Origin: Tenacibaculum singaporense
GTDB lineage: Bacteria > Bacteroidota > Bacteroidia > Flavobacteriales > Flavobacteriaceae
Direction: 5' to 3'
DNA: 64,000 bases
NCBI RefSeq assembly: GCF_003867015.1
Contig: NZ_CP032548.1
Coordinates: 2,361,001-2,425,000 of the forward strand
The notes under the pieces were generated by a model that had not been told where the DNA came from, searched no databases, and saw nothing but the letters and a program-made list of their open reading frames with translations. Shown here in pieces: positions 1 to 8,880 of the stretch. Positions within the stretch are counted from its first letter, which is position 1. Every line of letters begins with the position of its first letter. The translations under genes were made by a program, and so were the position numbers.

Positions 1-1261
1 AAATGATAAACGAGGCTAAAAAGAAAATTGCTAGACACAATACACTCCATTGCATAGAGCCTGTAATAGCGTTTAATGCTCCATATACAGCAGTTCCTAA
101 AACAATGGCTATTTTTTCAGTAACATCATAAAAACTAAAATAAGTAGCATGATCTTCTGTTTCTGGTAACAACTTAGAGTATGTAGAGCGTGTTAAGGTT
201 TGAATAGCTCCTTGTACCAGCCCTAATAAACCACCTAGTCCATAAAAATAAACTGCTACATTTTCTTGAGATTTATCTAACATAAAAGCACAAAAACAAA
301 CTAACATCCACACTACAATAGTTACTTTCAAAGCAGTAATATTTCCCCATTTTTCTGAAAACCTTGAAAATAAAATCGCTCCTAAAATTGCTACTATTTG
401 TACTAATAAAATGGTAATTATTAAACTCGTAGATGACAAACCTAATTCCGAAGAACCAAAAATAGCAGCCATTAAAATAATAGTTTGCACACTAATACTT
501 AACAAAAAGAAAGAAATTAAAAAACGTTTTAAAGTTGGATAGTTTAATACTTCTTTTATCACTATTTGTAACTCTTTGTACCCTTTCCATATATAATCTT
601 TTTCAGGTTTTTTGTTATAAACGTTTCCTGGCAATCGCTTAAAGGTTACTTGGGCAAATCCAAGCCACCATAAACCTACCATAACAAAAGAAATTCTAGA
701 CGCCATTCCTGCACTGATTCCTAAAATTTCAGGAAACATAATCATCGCCAAATTGATGAGTAATAAAATTACAGAACCAATATACCCATATACAAAACCT
801 TTAGCACTAGCTCTATCTTGTTGTTCTGGATGTGCTACCTCAGGTAAATAAGCATTATAAAACACCAAACTTGCCCAAAAGCCTATACTTGCTAAAACAG
901 TAAATAAAATACCTATCCATACAGTATCAATTCCATCAAAAAAGTACAAACTCATTACCGATAATGCTCCTAGAGTACAGAAAAACTTCATAAACTTTTT
1001 CTTACTACCAGTATAATCTGCAATACCCGATAATATTGGAGAAATAAAAGCTACTACTAAAAACGAAAAAGACAATGCATAGCTATATAAACTATCTGGA
1101 TGCTCCCAGTCCATTCCTAAAAAGCTTACAATTTTACCTTCTGTTACTCCGCTGTAATACAACGGAAAAACAGCTGTGCTAATTACCAATGAATATACTG
1201 AGTTGGCCCAATCGTAAAATGCCCATCCGTTAATTAACTTCTTATCTCCTATTTTGTACAT
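1..1261 (-). CDS. MFS transporter, UMF1-like (3' end outside window)
   Basis: Multi-pass inner-membrane protein whose reading frame is open from the ATG at 1261 to the window edge, so about 420 residues are visible and the stop is missing. The N-terminus (MYKIGDKKLINGWAFYDWAN) carries the WAFYDWANS-type signature that opens UMF1 family MFS permeases. Repeated hydrophobic segments and a SGIADYTGSKKK loop between TM2 and TM3 agree with an MFS fold. The substrate cannot be told; UMF1 relatives are linked to uptake or efflux of small solutes. It lies downstream of the M48 protease gene on the same strand, but a hairpin terminator separates the two. Confidence 0.8.
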   Translation of the reverse strand, partial: MYKIGDKKLINGWAFYDWANSVYSLVISTAVFPLYYSGVTEGKIVSFLGMDWEHPDSLYSYALSFSFLVVAFISPILSGIADYTGSKKKFMKFFCTLGALSVMSLYFFDGIDTVWIGILFTVLASIGFWASLVFYNAYLPEVAHPEQQDRASAKGFVYGYIGSVILLLINLAMIMFPEILGISAGMASRISFVMVGLWWLGFAQVTFKRLPGNVYNKKPEKDYIWKGYKELQIVIKEVLNYPTLKRFLISFFLLSISVQTIILMAAIFGSSELGLSSTSLIITILLVQIVAILGAILFSRFSEKWGNITALKVTIVVWMLVCFCAFMLDKSQENVAVYFYGLGGLLGLVQGAIQTLTRSTYSKLLPETEDHATYFSFYDVTEKIAIVLGTAVYGALNAITGSMQWSVLCLAIFFLASFII

Positions 1262-1277
1262 ATAAATTATAATAAAA

Positions 1278-1304
1278 AAACCGCTCATGTAACATGAACG
1301 GTTT
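1278..1304 (-). terminator. Rho-independent terminator of the M48 protease gene
   Basis: Inverted repeat AAACCG-c-TCATG / CATGA-a-CGGTTT around a TAA loop. On the minus strand it is followed by a run of T, directly after the stop of the gene at 1329-2138. Confidence 0.75.
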
Positions 1305-1328
1305 GCAATATACTATAATTTATCAATC

Positions 1329-2138
1329 TTATTTACTCGTAGGCACGTTGTATTTTGCTGCTAACTTTTTAGCTTCTGGTAAAAAGTTTCTTAAAGTCTG
1401 AATACGAGTTTGATTAGATGGGTGTGTACTCATAAATTCTGGTGGAGCTCCTCCTCCTGAGCGTTCACTCATTCGTACCCATACTTCAGCAGCTTCTTCT
1501 CCTTTATATCCTGCCATAATCATAAAAACTAACCCTAACTTATCTGCTTCGGTTTCATGCTCTCTACTAAATGGTAACATTACTCCTACTTGCGTTCCTA
1601 AACCGTAAGCCATATTCCACATTTCAGCATTTTTACTATTCTGAGTACTTAAAGCCAAAGCGACTCCTCCTAACTGTTGTAATTGTCCTGTAGACATACG
1701 TTCTTGTCCGTGTTTTGCAAAAGCATGAGCTACCTCATGCCCCATCACAGCAGCAACCCCATCTTCATTAGCACAAATAGGCATAATTCCTGTATAAAAC
1801 ACAACTTTTCCACCAGGCAAACACCAAGCGTTAACTGTTTTATCTTCTACTAAATTAAATTCCCATTCATAAGAATTTGCTTCTGCAGTCATTCCATTAG
1901 CACGCATAAAACGATCTACTGCTGCTGAAATATTTTTTCCTACACGTCTTATCTGATTTGTTTGTTTTGTGTTAGTAGACAATTTATTCTCTTCTAAAAA
2001 CCCTTTGTATTGCGCAAAACTTGCAGGTAAGATTTGAGCATCGTTTACAAAATTTAATCTTTTTCTTCCCGTAATTGGCACAGTGCTACACTCTACTAAA
2101 AAAGCAGCTAAAAATGTTAGGGCTATAATTTTTTTCAT
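1329..2138 (-). CDS. M48 family metalloprotease, lipoprotein
   Basis: Zinc metalloprotease of the M48 (Ste24/HtpX/BepA-like) family, 269 aa. A signal peptide ends at a lipobox-like LVEC near residue 17, so the mature protein is probably anchored in the periplasmic face of a membrane; Glu just before the Cys is unusual for a lipobox. The following TGRKRLNFV stretch is typical of this lipoprotein subfamily. The zinc site is HEVAH (in GHEVAHAFAKHGQ), with the third ligand expected in EHETEADKLG. Homologues such as BepA and LoiP act in envelope protein quality control; the substrate here is unknown. It is monocistronic with its own terminator and divergent from the hydrolase gene at 2271. Confidence 0.88.
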   Translation of the reverse strand: MKKIIALTFLAAFLVECSTVPITGRKRLNFVNDAQILPASFAQYKGFLEENKLSTNTKQTNQIRRVGKNISAAVDRFMRANGMTAEANSYEWEFNLVEDKTVNAWCLPGGKVVFYTGIMPICANEDGVAAVMGHEVAHAFAKHGQERMSTGQLQQLGGVALALSTQNSKNAEMWNMAYGLGTQVGVMLPFSREHETEADKLGLVFMIMAGYKGEEAAEVWVRMSERSGGGAPPEFMSTHPSNQTRIQTLRNFLPEAKKLAAKYNVPTSK

Positions 2139-2270
2139 TGTTCAATAGTTTAAAATTCTATGTTCTTGGTTGTATCTTTTATGACACGAAATTAACTTAT
2201 TTGTCACAAACTTGATAATATATTATGTCTTTAAAGCTACAAATTCTATCTTTATCTTAAAAACTAATTC

Positions 2271-3143
2271 ATGAATTTTACGCATTCAAAAACAGCTTTA
2301 CCAAGTATTAAAATTCCTAAACCTGTCATCCTTTCAGCTAAGGCTTTACAGTTTATATCTACTAATAAAGCAGCTAAATTTGGTACAAGGCTTTTTACAA
2401 CTCCTGTTAACTTTCCTATTCCTAAGAGAGAAAAAGTAATGTTAGAGAGTGCTCAAAAGAAAACAATAAATGTGCCATCCATTTCAAGAGATATTCAAGT
2501 ACTATCATATGGTTATTCAACTAAAAAAGTATTATGGGTACATGGTTGGGCAGGAAGAAGTACTCAATTATATATGATTGCTGACAAACTATTGGAAAAA
2601 GGCTACATGGTTATTTCTTTTGACGGACCTGCGCATGGAAAGTCTACAGGAAAAACTACCGAAATGCCAGAGTTCTTAGAAACCATTACTGAACTCAACA
2701 AACAATTTGGACCTTTTGATGCTGCTATAGGGCACTCTTTTGGTGGAGTATGTTTGTATAACGCTCTTTCAGAAAATTTTGCTGTAAACAAACTAGTTAC
2801 TGTTGGTGCAGCTGATAAAATATCGGATGTTATTTTAAACTTTACTAAAAACTTACAAGTAAAACCAGTTATAGCTCATAAAATGAAACGCTTGTTTGAT
2901 AAAAAATGGCAACGAGATATTGATATACACTCCTCTAGCGTAAAAGCTAAAAATGTAAAAATACCTACGCTAGTTGTTCATGATTCATTTGATGGCGATG
3001 TTGATGTAAGTTGTGCAATAGCAATACGTCAAAACTTACAGAATGGAAAACTTTTAATTACGGAAGGCTTAGGACACACCAAAATTCTTCGTAATCCGAA
3101 AGTTGCTTCCAAAATTGTTGATTTTATAAGTAAAGAACCATGA
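2271..3143 (+). CDS. Alpha/beta hydrolase
   Basis: Serine hydrolase of the alpha/beta fold, 290 aa, no signal peptide. Visible motifs are the oxyanion-region HGWAG (about residue 91), the nucleophile elbow GHSFGG with Ser156, an acidic residue in VVHDSFDGDVD and the catalytic His in GLGHTKIL. It overlaps the start of msrB by 4 bp (ATGA), so the two are translationally coupled. The esterase or lipase-like substrate is not predictable from sequence. The first ~50 residues before the fold are basic and not obviously part of the catalytic domain. Confidence 0.85.
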   Translation: MNFTHSKTALPSIKIPKPVILSAKALQFISTNKAAKFGTRLFTTPVNFPIPKREKVMLESAQKKTINVPSISRDIQVLSYGYSTKKVLWVHGWAGRSTQLYMIADKLLEKGYMVISFDGPAHGKSTGKTTEMPEFLETITELNKQFGPFDAAIGHSFGGVCLYNALSENFAVNKLVTVGAADKISDVILNFTKNLQVKPVIAHKMKRLFDKKWQRDIDIHSSSVKAKNVKIPTLVVHDSFDGDVDVSCAIAIRQNLQNGKLLITEGLGHTKILRNPKVASKIVDFISKEP

Positions 3144-3607
3144 GAAAATTAGTTGTTTTATTCCTTTTAGCAATAACAGTTAGCACTACTGTAAATGCCC
3201 AAAACAAGAAAAAGTACGCGGTAGACAAAACCAACAATGAATGGAAAAAGTTATTAACTCCAAAACAGTATTTTGTACTTAGAGAAGCGGGCACAGAACG
3301 TCCAAACTCAAGTCCTTTAAACTTTAACAAGAAAGAAGGAACTTATGTATGTGCAGCCTGTAAAACCCCATTATATAAATCTGAAAACAAATACGATTCA
3401 GGTAGTGGATGGCCTTCTTTTGATAGAGCCATTAAAGGAAATGTAGAACTAGATACAGATTATAAACTAGGATATGCTCGAACAGAATTAAAGTGTAATA
3501 CTTGTGGCGGACATTTAGGACACTCTTTTAACGATGGTCCTAAAAAAACTACTGGTAAACGTCACTGCATTAATGGAGTTGCTTTAGAGTTCATCCCTAA
3601 TAAATAA
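3140..3607 (+). CDS. msrB: Peptide-methionine (R)-S-oxide reductase, exported
   Basis: Reduces the R epimer of methionine sulfoxide in proteins. The 155-aa product starts with a signal peptide (hydrophobic core followed by NAQ), so it probably works in the periplasm. Two zinc-binding CxxC pairs are seen (CAACKTP and CNTCGGH), with the GSGWPSF substrate-binding motif and catalytic Cys143 in RHCINGVALEF. The first residues overlap the upstream hydrolase by 4 bp. A hairpin terminator follows 12 bp after the stop. Length and motif order match single-domain MsrB; no MsrA domain is present. Confidence 0.95.
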   Translation: MRKLVVLFLLAITVSTTVNAQNKKKYAVDKTNNEWKKLLTPKQYFVLREAGTERPNSSPLNFNKKEGTYVCAACKTPLYKSENKYDSGSGWPSFDRAIKGNVELDTDYKLGYARTELKCNTCGGHLGHSFNDGPKKTTGKRHCINGVALEFIPNK

Positions 3608-3619
3608 AATTGTAAATTA

Positions 3620-3645
3620 AGGCTGGTTTTAACCAGTCTTTTTTA
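3620..3645 (+). terminator. Rho-independent terminator after msrB
   Basis: Stem AGGCTGGTT / AACCAGTCT (one G-T pair) with a short loop, followed by a T6 run at 3639-3645. Confidence 0.8.
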
Positions 3646-3712
3646 TTGGCACAGAGAACTTTTTTCCTATAATTGCCTCGTGAGCTTTCCCCGAGGTAGT
3701 TTACTAAAAAAT
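3646..3712. repeat. Dispersed intergenic hairpin repeat, copy 1
   Basis: Sequence from ATTGGCAC through GCCTCGTGAGCTTTCCCCGA to GTTTACT, with an internal CCTCG/CGAGG stem (3676-3680 with 3692-3696). A second copy with the same order of blocks (TTGGCAC, TATAAnTGCCTCGTG, CCGAG, GTTTACT) lies at 7888-7985. It sits just upstream of the DinB-like gene. Confidence 0.5.
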
Positions 3713-3718
3713 TATACC

Positions 3719-4273
3719 ATGCAAAACTCTTATTTAGAAAGTATAAAAAAACAAATAACCTATTATAAAAGTTTAGGTGATAAAACTTTTACTCAACTTA
3801 CCCAAGAAGAGCTATTTTACCAATACAATCAAGAAAGCAACTCTATTGCTGTGATAGCAAAGCATATTGCTGGTAATATGCTATCACGTTGGACTAACTT
3901 TTTTACTGAAGATGGAGAAAAATCGTGGAGAAATAGAGATGATGAGTTTGTAAATACTTTTACAACCAAAGAAGAAATGATTGCCTATTGGGAAAAAGGT
4001 TGGGATTGCTTTTTAAACACTATTAACTCTTTAGAAGAAACTGATTTGGAAAAAATCATCTATATAAGAAACCAAGGACACACAGTAACCGAAGCAATTA
4101 ACCGTCAAATTTGTCATTATCCGTATCACATCGGGCAAATTGTATTTTTAGGCAAAATGCTACAAAACGAAAAATGGGTATCGCTATCCATTCCTAAAAA
4201 TGCTTCTAAAAACTTCAATCAAGAAAAATTTAGTCAAGAGAAAAGCCGCAAACATTTTACGGATGATTTATAG
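3719..4273 (+). CDS. DinB-like / DUF1572 family protein
   Basis: 184-aa protein of the DinB/YfiT four-helix-bundle superfamily, probably cytoplasmic. Expected metal-ligand histidines are visible in IAKHIAGNML (about residue 45) and in the C-terminal HYPYHIGQIVFLGKM. Members are metal-binding and include thiol transferases, but the activity of this branch (DUF1572) is unknown. The frame is open back to a GTG at 3680, but that stretch lies inside the intergenic hairpin repeat, so I chose the ATG at 3719 (MQNSYLESIKK). Monocistronic by position. Confidence 0.8.
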   Translation: MQNSYLESIKKQITYYKSLGDKTFTQLTQEELFYQYNQESNSIAVIAKHIAGNMLSRWTNFFTEDGEKSWRNRDDEFVNTFTTKEEMIAYWEKGWDCFLNTINSLEETDLEKIIYIRNQGHTVTEAINRQICHYPYHIGQIVFLGKMLQNEKWVSLSIPKNASKNFNQEKFSQEKSRKHFTDDL

Positions 4274-4421
4274 TATTTACTCCTCTTGTTACCAATACAA
4301 AAACTAAAAAAAGTGACTACTACTCTTACTAATTATTAAAAATCGGACACTTTTATACAATAATGCAGAAAAAATCTACTAACAAATTGCTAAAAACTAA
4401 CAACTAATAACTAAATTTGTG

Positions 4422-4429
4422 CCTCTAAA
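4422..4429 (+). promoter_or_regulatory. Promoter -7 element (TAAATTTG) of ffh
   Basis: Exact match to the Bacteroidota TAnnTTTG element, 15 bp before the ffh start codon, which implies a short leader. No clear -33 TTTG is seen. Confidence 0.5.
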
Positions 4430-4444
4430 AAATGAAGCCGATAC

Positions 4445-5773
4445 ATGTTTAATAATTTAAGCGAAAAGTTAGATAAGGCGTTACATACGCTGAAAGGACA
4501 CGGAAAAATTACCGAAGTTAACGTTGCAGAAACTTTAAAAGAAGTTCGTAGAGCTTTATTAGATGCCGATGTTAACTTTAAAATAGCAAAGAATTTTACC
4601 AAAACAGTAAAAGAAAAAGCCTTAGGTCAAGACGTATTAACAACGTTAAACCCTGGGCAATTAATGGTAAAATTGGTTAAGGATGAATTAACCGAATTAA
4701 TGGGTGGTGATACCGTTGGTATTAACTTAGGTGGTTCACCTACTGTAATTTTAATGTCTGGTTTACAAGGTTCGGGTAAAACAACCTTTTCTGGTAAGCT
4801 AGCTAACTATCTTAAAACTAAGAAAACTAAACAAGTTTTATTAGTAGGATGTGATGTATATCGTCCTGCCGCTATTAACCAGTTACGTGTTGTTGGAGAG
4901 CAAATAGGTGTTGAAGTATACGCTGAAGAAGGAAATCAAAATCCTGTAGAAATTTCTCAAAATGCTATTAAGCATGCAAAAGCAAACGGTAAAAACGTGG
5001 TGATTATTGATACCGCGGGTCGTTTAGCTGTTGACGAAGAAATGATGACTGAAATTTCTAACATCCACAAAGCTGTAAGCCCACAAGAAACTTTATTTGT
5101 GGTAGACTCTATGACAGGGCAAGATGCTGTAAATACTGCCAAAGCCTTTAACGATGTATTAAATTTTGACGGAGTTGTATTAACTAAGTTAGATGGTGAT
5201 ACTCGTGGTGGAGCTGCTTTATCTATTAAATCGGTAGTAGACAAGCCTATTAAATTTATAGGTACGGGTGAAAAAATGGATGCAATTGATGTATTCCATC
5301 CTAGTCGTATGGCTGATCGTATTTTAGGAATGGGAGACGTTGTTTCGTTAGTAGAGCGTGCCCAAGAACAATACGATGAAGAAGAAGCTAGAAAATTACA
5401 AAAGAAGATTGCTAAAAATCAGTTTGGTTTTGATGATTTCTTAAATCAAATCAATCAGATCAAAAAGATGGGTAGCATGAAAGATTTAGTGGGTATGATT
5501 CCTGGTGCTGGTAAGGCCTTAAAAGATGTTGATATTGACGACGATGCTTTTAAAGGAATTGAAGCTATTATACACTCTATGACTCCTGAAGAAAGAAGTA
5601 CTCCTTCTGTTATTAATGCGAGTCGTAAAAAACGAATTGCCAAAGGTTCCGGAACTTCGGTACAAGAAGTTAACCAGTTGATGAAGCAATTCAACCAAAT
5701 GAGCAAAATGATGAAGATGATGCAAGGTGGTGGCGGAAGAAAAATGATGCAAATGATGAAAGGCATGAGATAA
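4445..5773 (+). CDS. ffh: Signal recognition particle GTPase Ffh (SRP54)
   Basis: Protein subunit of the signal recognition particle; binds 4.5S RNA and signal sequences of nascent membrane proteins and docks on FtsY. The 442-aa product shows the N domain (residues 1-90), G domain with P-loop GLQGSGKTT (106-114), DTAGR and TKLDG, and a Met-rich M domain ending in KMMKMMQGGGGRKMMQMMKG. Full length, with all key motifs. Monocistronic between its own promoter element and terminator. Confidence is near certain. Confidence 0.98.
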   Translation: MFNNLSEKLDKALHTLKGHGKITEVNVAETLKEVRRALLDADVNFKIAKNFTKTVKEKALGQDVLTTLNPGQLMVKLVKDELTELMGGDTVGINLGGSPTVILMSGLQGSGKTTFSGKLANYLKTKKTKQVLLVGCDVYRPAAINQLRVVGEQIGVEVYAEEGNQNPVEISQNAIKHAKANGKNVVIIDTAGRLAVDEEMMTEISNIHKAVSPQETLFVVDSMTGQDAVNTAKAFNDVLNFDGVVLTKLDGDTRGGAALSIKSVVDKPIKFIGTGEKMDAIDVFHPSRMADRILGMGDVVSLVERAQEQYDEEEARKLQKKIAKNQFGFDDFLNQINQIKKMGSMKDLVGMIPGAGKALKDVDIDDDAFKGIEAIIHSMTPEERSTPSVINASRKKRIAKGSGTSVQEVNQLMKQFNQMSKMMKMMQGGGGRKMMQMMKGMR

Positions 5774-5778
5774 TATTA

Positions 5779-5807
5779 AAAAGATAGGCTTCTGCCTGTC
5801 TTTTTTT
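5779..5807 (+). terminator. Rho-independent terminator of ffh
   Basis: AAAGATAGGC / GCCTGTCTTT stem with TTCT loop and a T7 run, right after the ffh stop. Confidence 0.85.
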
Positions 5808-5888
5808 ATTTAGTTTACAGTACCAAAGTAAACAGTATTCAGTAAGCTGTATTTATGAGTTTTAAAACTATTAAGTTCTTTCTATGTC

Positions 5889-5989
5889 ATGTCGAGTGAT
5901 TTTTCTGACTAAAAGGAAGATAAATTGTATCGAGACATTTGGAACTGGTTCTCGATACATCTCCCTCCGGTCGATACTCGAACTGACAT
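5889..5989. repeat. REP-like palindromic intergenic element
   Basis: Imperfect nested palindrome. The outer arms are ATGTCGAGTGA and ACTCGAACTGACAT; the inner arms are a perfect 10-bp pair, TGTATCGAGA (5926-5935) and TCTCGATACA (5950-5959). The region is more GC-rich than its flanks. Similar elements are common between genes of Flavobacteriaceae and resemble REPs mobilised by REP-associated tyrosine transposases; no transposase lies nearby. Confidence 0.6.
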
Positions 5990-6197
5990 ATAGTATTTTA
6001 ACTTAATTTATGATTAATAAATAATACTTCTACTGAAGTAACCTTTAAAATATTACTATTAAAAACAAAAGCAAAGAAGTTGGGAAACTAATCAATTATA
6101 TGATTAAAAATCCTGATAAATTTGGAATATAACAACACAACAATTACAACACAACAACTGTATACTGAAGACTGTATACTGAAAACTTAACAAGACT

Positions 6198-7082
6198 ATG
6201 ATTTTACTAGACGGTAAAAAGACATCAGCAGACATTAAAGAAGAAATTGCTTTAGAAGTAGCAGCATTAAAAGCTATCGATAAAAAAACACCGCATTTAG
6301 CAGCGGTTATCGTAGGTAATGACGGAGCTAGTTTAACCTATGTAAATGCAAAAGTAAAGGCATGCGAACGCGTAGGTTTTGAATCTACTTTACTTCGTCT
6401 TCCTGAAGAAACTACTGAAGAAGAACTATTAAACGAAATTGCTATTTTAAATATAGATAATGATATTGATGGTTTTATAGTACAATTACCCCTACCCGAT
6501 CATATTGATGAACAAAAGGTATTAATGGCTGTAAATCCTGATAAAGATGTAGACGGTTTCCATCCTATGAATGTTGGTAAATTAGCGTTAAACTTACCTA
6601 CGTATATTTCTGCAACTCCTTTCGGTATTTTAGAATTGTTAGATCGTTACAATATTGAAACCTCTGGTAAAGATGTTGTAGTTATTGGTCGTAGTCATAT
6701 TGTAGGAAGCCCAATGAGTATTTTACTATCTCAAAAAAGAAAAGTAGGAAACGCAACAGTTACCCTTACACACAGTAGAACCAAAAACTTAAAAGAGGTG
6801 ACTAAAAGAGCAGATATTATTATAGCTGCTATTGGTATTCCTGAATTTTTAAAAGGTGACATGGTAAAAGACGATGTAGTAATTATTGATGTAGGAATTA
6901 CTCGTGTTGCTGACCCTTCTAAGAAAAGAGGATTTAGATTAGTAGGTGATGTTGCTTTTAACGAAGTAGCAGAAAAAGCATCGCACATTACACCTGTACC
7001 GGGTGGTGTAGGTCCTATGACGATTGCAATGTTACTAAAAAACACTTTATTAGCTTGCGAACGTAGACAAGAAAACAGTTAG
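6198..7082 (+). CDS. folD: Methylene-THF dehydrogenase / methenyl-THF cyclohydrolase
   Basis: Bifunctional cytoplasmic enzyme that converts 5,10-methylene-THF to 5,10-methenyl-THF (NADP-dependent) and on to 10-formyl-THF, feeding purine and formyl-Met synthesis. 294 aa, full length. The catalytic Tyr48 and Lys52 lie in [19 protein letters not shown], the Rossmann-fold [11 protein letters not shown] and the C-terminal [15 protein letters not shown] signature are all present. The usual ffh-folD neighbourhood of this phylum is preserved, although a long repeat-bearing gap separates them. A strong bidirectional terminator follows. Confidence 0.97.
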   Translation: MILLDGKKTSADIKEEIALEVAALKAIDKKTPHLAAVIVGNDGASLTYVNAKVKACERVGFESTLLRLPEETTEEELLNEIAILNIDNDIDGFIVQLPLPDHIDEQKVLMAVNPDKDVDGFHPMNVGKLALNLPTYISATPFGILELLDRYNIETSGKDVVVIGRSHIVGSPMSILLSQKRKVGNATVTLTHSRTKNLKEVTKRADIIIAAIGIPEFLKGDMVKDDVVIIDVGITRVADPSKKRGFRLVGDVAFNEVAEKASHITPVPGGVGPMTIAMLLKNTLLACERRQENS

Positions 7083-7103
7083 TAAATAATTTTTATAACA
7101 AAA

Positions 7104-7131
7104 AAACTCCAAACAATAGTTTGGAGTTTTC
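7104..7131. terminator. Bidirectional terminator between folD and pepE
   Basis: Perfect stem AAACTCCAAAC / GTTTGGAGTTT with AATA loop, A-run on the left and T-run on the right; serves two convergent genes. Confidence 0.85.
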
Positions 7132-7144
7132 CTTTGTAAGCTAA

Positions 7145-7858
7145 TTACTGTAAAAAATACTGGCTAACCTCTGTATTTGTTTCTAGCTCTTCAGCTTCCT
7201 TTCCTTGTTTAAATAAACGTGCGGTATAATTTCCTCGTAATACAATTGAGTCTCCGTTAACTTCTAGCCAACTACCTTCACGTAACCCTAGCACAGGTGT
7301 TCCATTAAATATATGGTACTCTTTAATACGTGTTTCACGTGTTTCACCCATGTGCGTAGAATCTGGATTAGGATCTAAATAATGTGCGTTGATATTAAAC
7401 GGAATAAACCCTAAGGTTTTAAAACTTGGTGGATATACAATAGGCATATCGTTCGTATTCATCATCGTTACTCCACAAATATTACTTCCTGCACTGGTAC
7501 CTAAATACGGGATTCCGTTTTCAATCGCTTTTGTTAAATCAGGAATAATATCATTTTTATATAGTTGGTTTACTAACTCAAACGTATTACCTCCTCCTGT
7601 AAAAATAGCCTCCGCTTGCTGAACAGCTTCTTTCGGATTATTAAACTCGTGAATCCCTTTTACCTCTTTGTTAATTGTTGCAAAAGCCTTACGAGCTATT
7701 TCAGTATATTCATCGTAGGTTTTACCACTTGCACGTGCATAGGGTATAAATAATATAGTAGAGGCTTCTTTAAAAAAGTTAGTTAAAGTTGGTAAAATAT
7801 ATTCTAGGTATCCACTACCATGAACGGTAGATGTGCTAGCTATAAGTAGTTTTTTCAT
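7145..7858 (-). CDS. pepE: Dipeptidase E (peptidase S51)
   Basis: Cytoplasmic serine peptidase of family S51; enterobacterial PepE cleaves Asp-X dipeptides. 237 aa, no signal peptide. The nucleophile Ser122 lies in YLGTSAGSN, the glycine-rich FTGGGNTFELVNQLY precedes it, and the NAHYLDPN stretch carries the expected His/Asp region. Length is normal for the family. Convergent to folD with a shared terminator, and divergent from the first of the four paralogues at 8100. Confidence 0.9.
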   Translation of the reverse strand: MKKLLIASTSTVHGSGYLEYILPTLTNFFKEASTILFIPYARASGKTYDEYTEIARKAFATINKEVKGIHEFNNPKEAVQQAEAIFTGGGNTFELVNQLYKNDIIPDLTKAIENGIPYLGTSAGSNICGVTMMNTNDMPIVYPPSFKTLGFIPFNINAHYLDPNPDSTHMGETRETRIKEYHIFNGTPVLGLREGSWLEVNGDSIVLRGNYTARLFKQGKEAEELETNTEVSQYFLQ

Positions 7859-7887
7859 TTTTTTACTATCTATTTAAGTTTAGTTTA

Positions 7888-7985
7888 TTGGCACCGCCAA
7901 AGGGTATAATACCCTGAGGCTTGCCTCGAAATCAAAAATTGTTTTCTTATAAATGCCTCGTGTGCTTACACCGAGATTGTTTACT
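7888..7985. repeat. Dispersed intergenic hairpin repeat, copy 2
   Basis: Contains three adjacent palindromes: AGGGTAT-a-ATACCCT (7901-7915), GAGGC-tt-GCCTC (7916-7926) and CTCG-tgtgcttacac-CGAG (7957-7975). The last part aligns with the element at 3646-3712. It lies in the shared upstream region of pepE and the gene at 8100. No T-run follows, so it is not a simple terminator. Confidence 0.5.
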
Positions 7986-8099
7986 TGGGGGTTAATTCCT
8001 TAAAATCTCCCCTTAATTATGCTTTCTATATTTCAAATTAACAAAAATTTACCATGTTCTTAAAACATTTTTAAGACTGCTTGGTGGTTTATTTGTGAT

Positions 8100-8876
8100 A
8101 TGAGAAAATTGTTACTTGTTCTTTTTATTTGTTTTTCTTGTGTAACTATCGCACAAAACACACCAAAAATTATTACGGGTACTGTATTTATAGATAGTAT
8201 TGCCACGCAAGATGTACATATTATTAATAAAAAAATGGCTATTGGAGCTGTTTCTAATGAAAACGGACGCTTTGAAATTTTAGCTACTGAGAACAATGTC
8301 TTACTTATTTCTCACCTTAATTTAGAGTATAAAGAGGTTACCCTTACCAAAGAGCATATTAAAACTAAAAACATTGTAATTTTTGTTGATAGTAAAACAC
8401 ACATGCTAGATGAAGTTGTGCTAGAAAAACAAAAAAGTATTTTAGAAATTGATACTAATATTCTTACCAATACCCCTATAGTGAATGCCAAAACCTTAAA
8501 ACTACCTTATGCTAATGTTATACAACCAAAAGATGAAAAAACAGTAAAGATAGAATCGGGTGTTGCTGTTAGTTTAACGGGACTTATTAATGCTCTTAAC
8601 GGAACAAACAAACGAAAAAAGCAATTAAAAAAGATTACTGTTGAAGATAGAAGTATTGAAAAAATTAGAAAACACTTTACAGATGGCTTTTTTGTATATC
8701 AACTAAAAATAAAGAAAGAAAATATCAATCAGTTTTTACAAGCCTGTATTTCTAAAGGAATTATAAACCTATATAATAAAGACAAGGTTTTAGAACTTAC
8801 AGCTGTTTTAATTGAAAATAGTAAAACCTCCCCTTACCTACTAGAAAATGAAAATATAAGAGTTACCAAAAAATAA
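8100..8876 (+). CDS. Exported carboxypeptidase-regulatory-like protein, paralogue 1
   Basis: 258-aa protein with a signal peptide (MRKLLLVLFICFSCVTIAQN) and an N-terminal beta-sandwich domain of the CarboxypepD_reg-like type: ITGTVFIDSIATQDVHIINKK, then a GRFEILA segment. It is the first and most diverged of four tandem paralogues. It lacks the FVGYKTK segment of the others (has LNLEYKE instead) and its C-terminus is different. The domain is usual at the N-terminus of SusC/TonB receptors, but here it stands alone; the role is unknown. The next gene starts 4 bp after the stop. Confidence 0.75.
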   Translation: MRKLLLVLFICFSCVTIAQNTPKIITGTVFIDSIATQDVHIINKKMAIGAVSNENGRFEILATENNVLLISHLNLEYKEVTLTKEHIKTKNIVIFVDSKTHMLDEVVLEKQKSILEIDTNILTNTPIVNAKTLKLPYANVIQPKDEKTVKIESGVAVSLTGLINALNGTNKRKKQLKKITVEDRSIEKIRKHFTDGFFVYQLKIKKENINQFLQACISKGIINLYNKDKVLELTAVLIENSKTSPYLLENENIRVTKK

Positions 8877-8880
8877 TTGC

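Larger units (their letters stand above)
5774..6197. other. 424-bp intergenic region between ffh and folD
   Basis: After the ffh terminator this gap holds a REP-like palindromic element (5889-5989) and then AT-rich sequence rich in CAACAACA-type and AACTGTATACTGAAGACTGT direct repeats just before folD (6145-6185). No gene, tRNA or credible small ORF was seen. Confidence 0.6.

Noticed and set aside
3680..3718. GTG start extending the DinB-like protein by 13 residues
   Set aside because: The extension falls in the intergenic hairpin repeat; the ATG at 3719 fits the family start better.
5990..6197. tRNA or small RNA gene before folD
   Set aside because: AT-rich with simple direct repeats; no cloverleaf or terminator seen.
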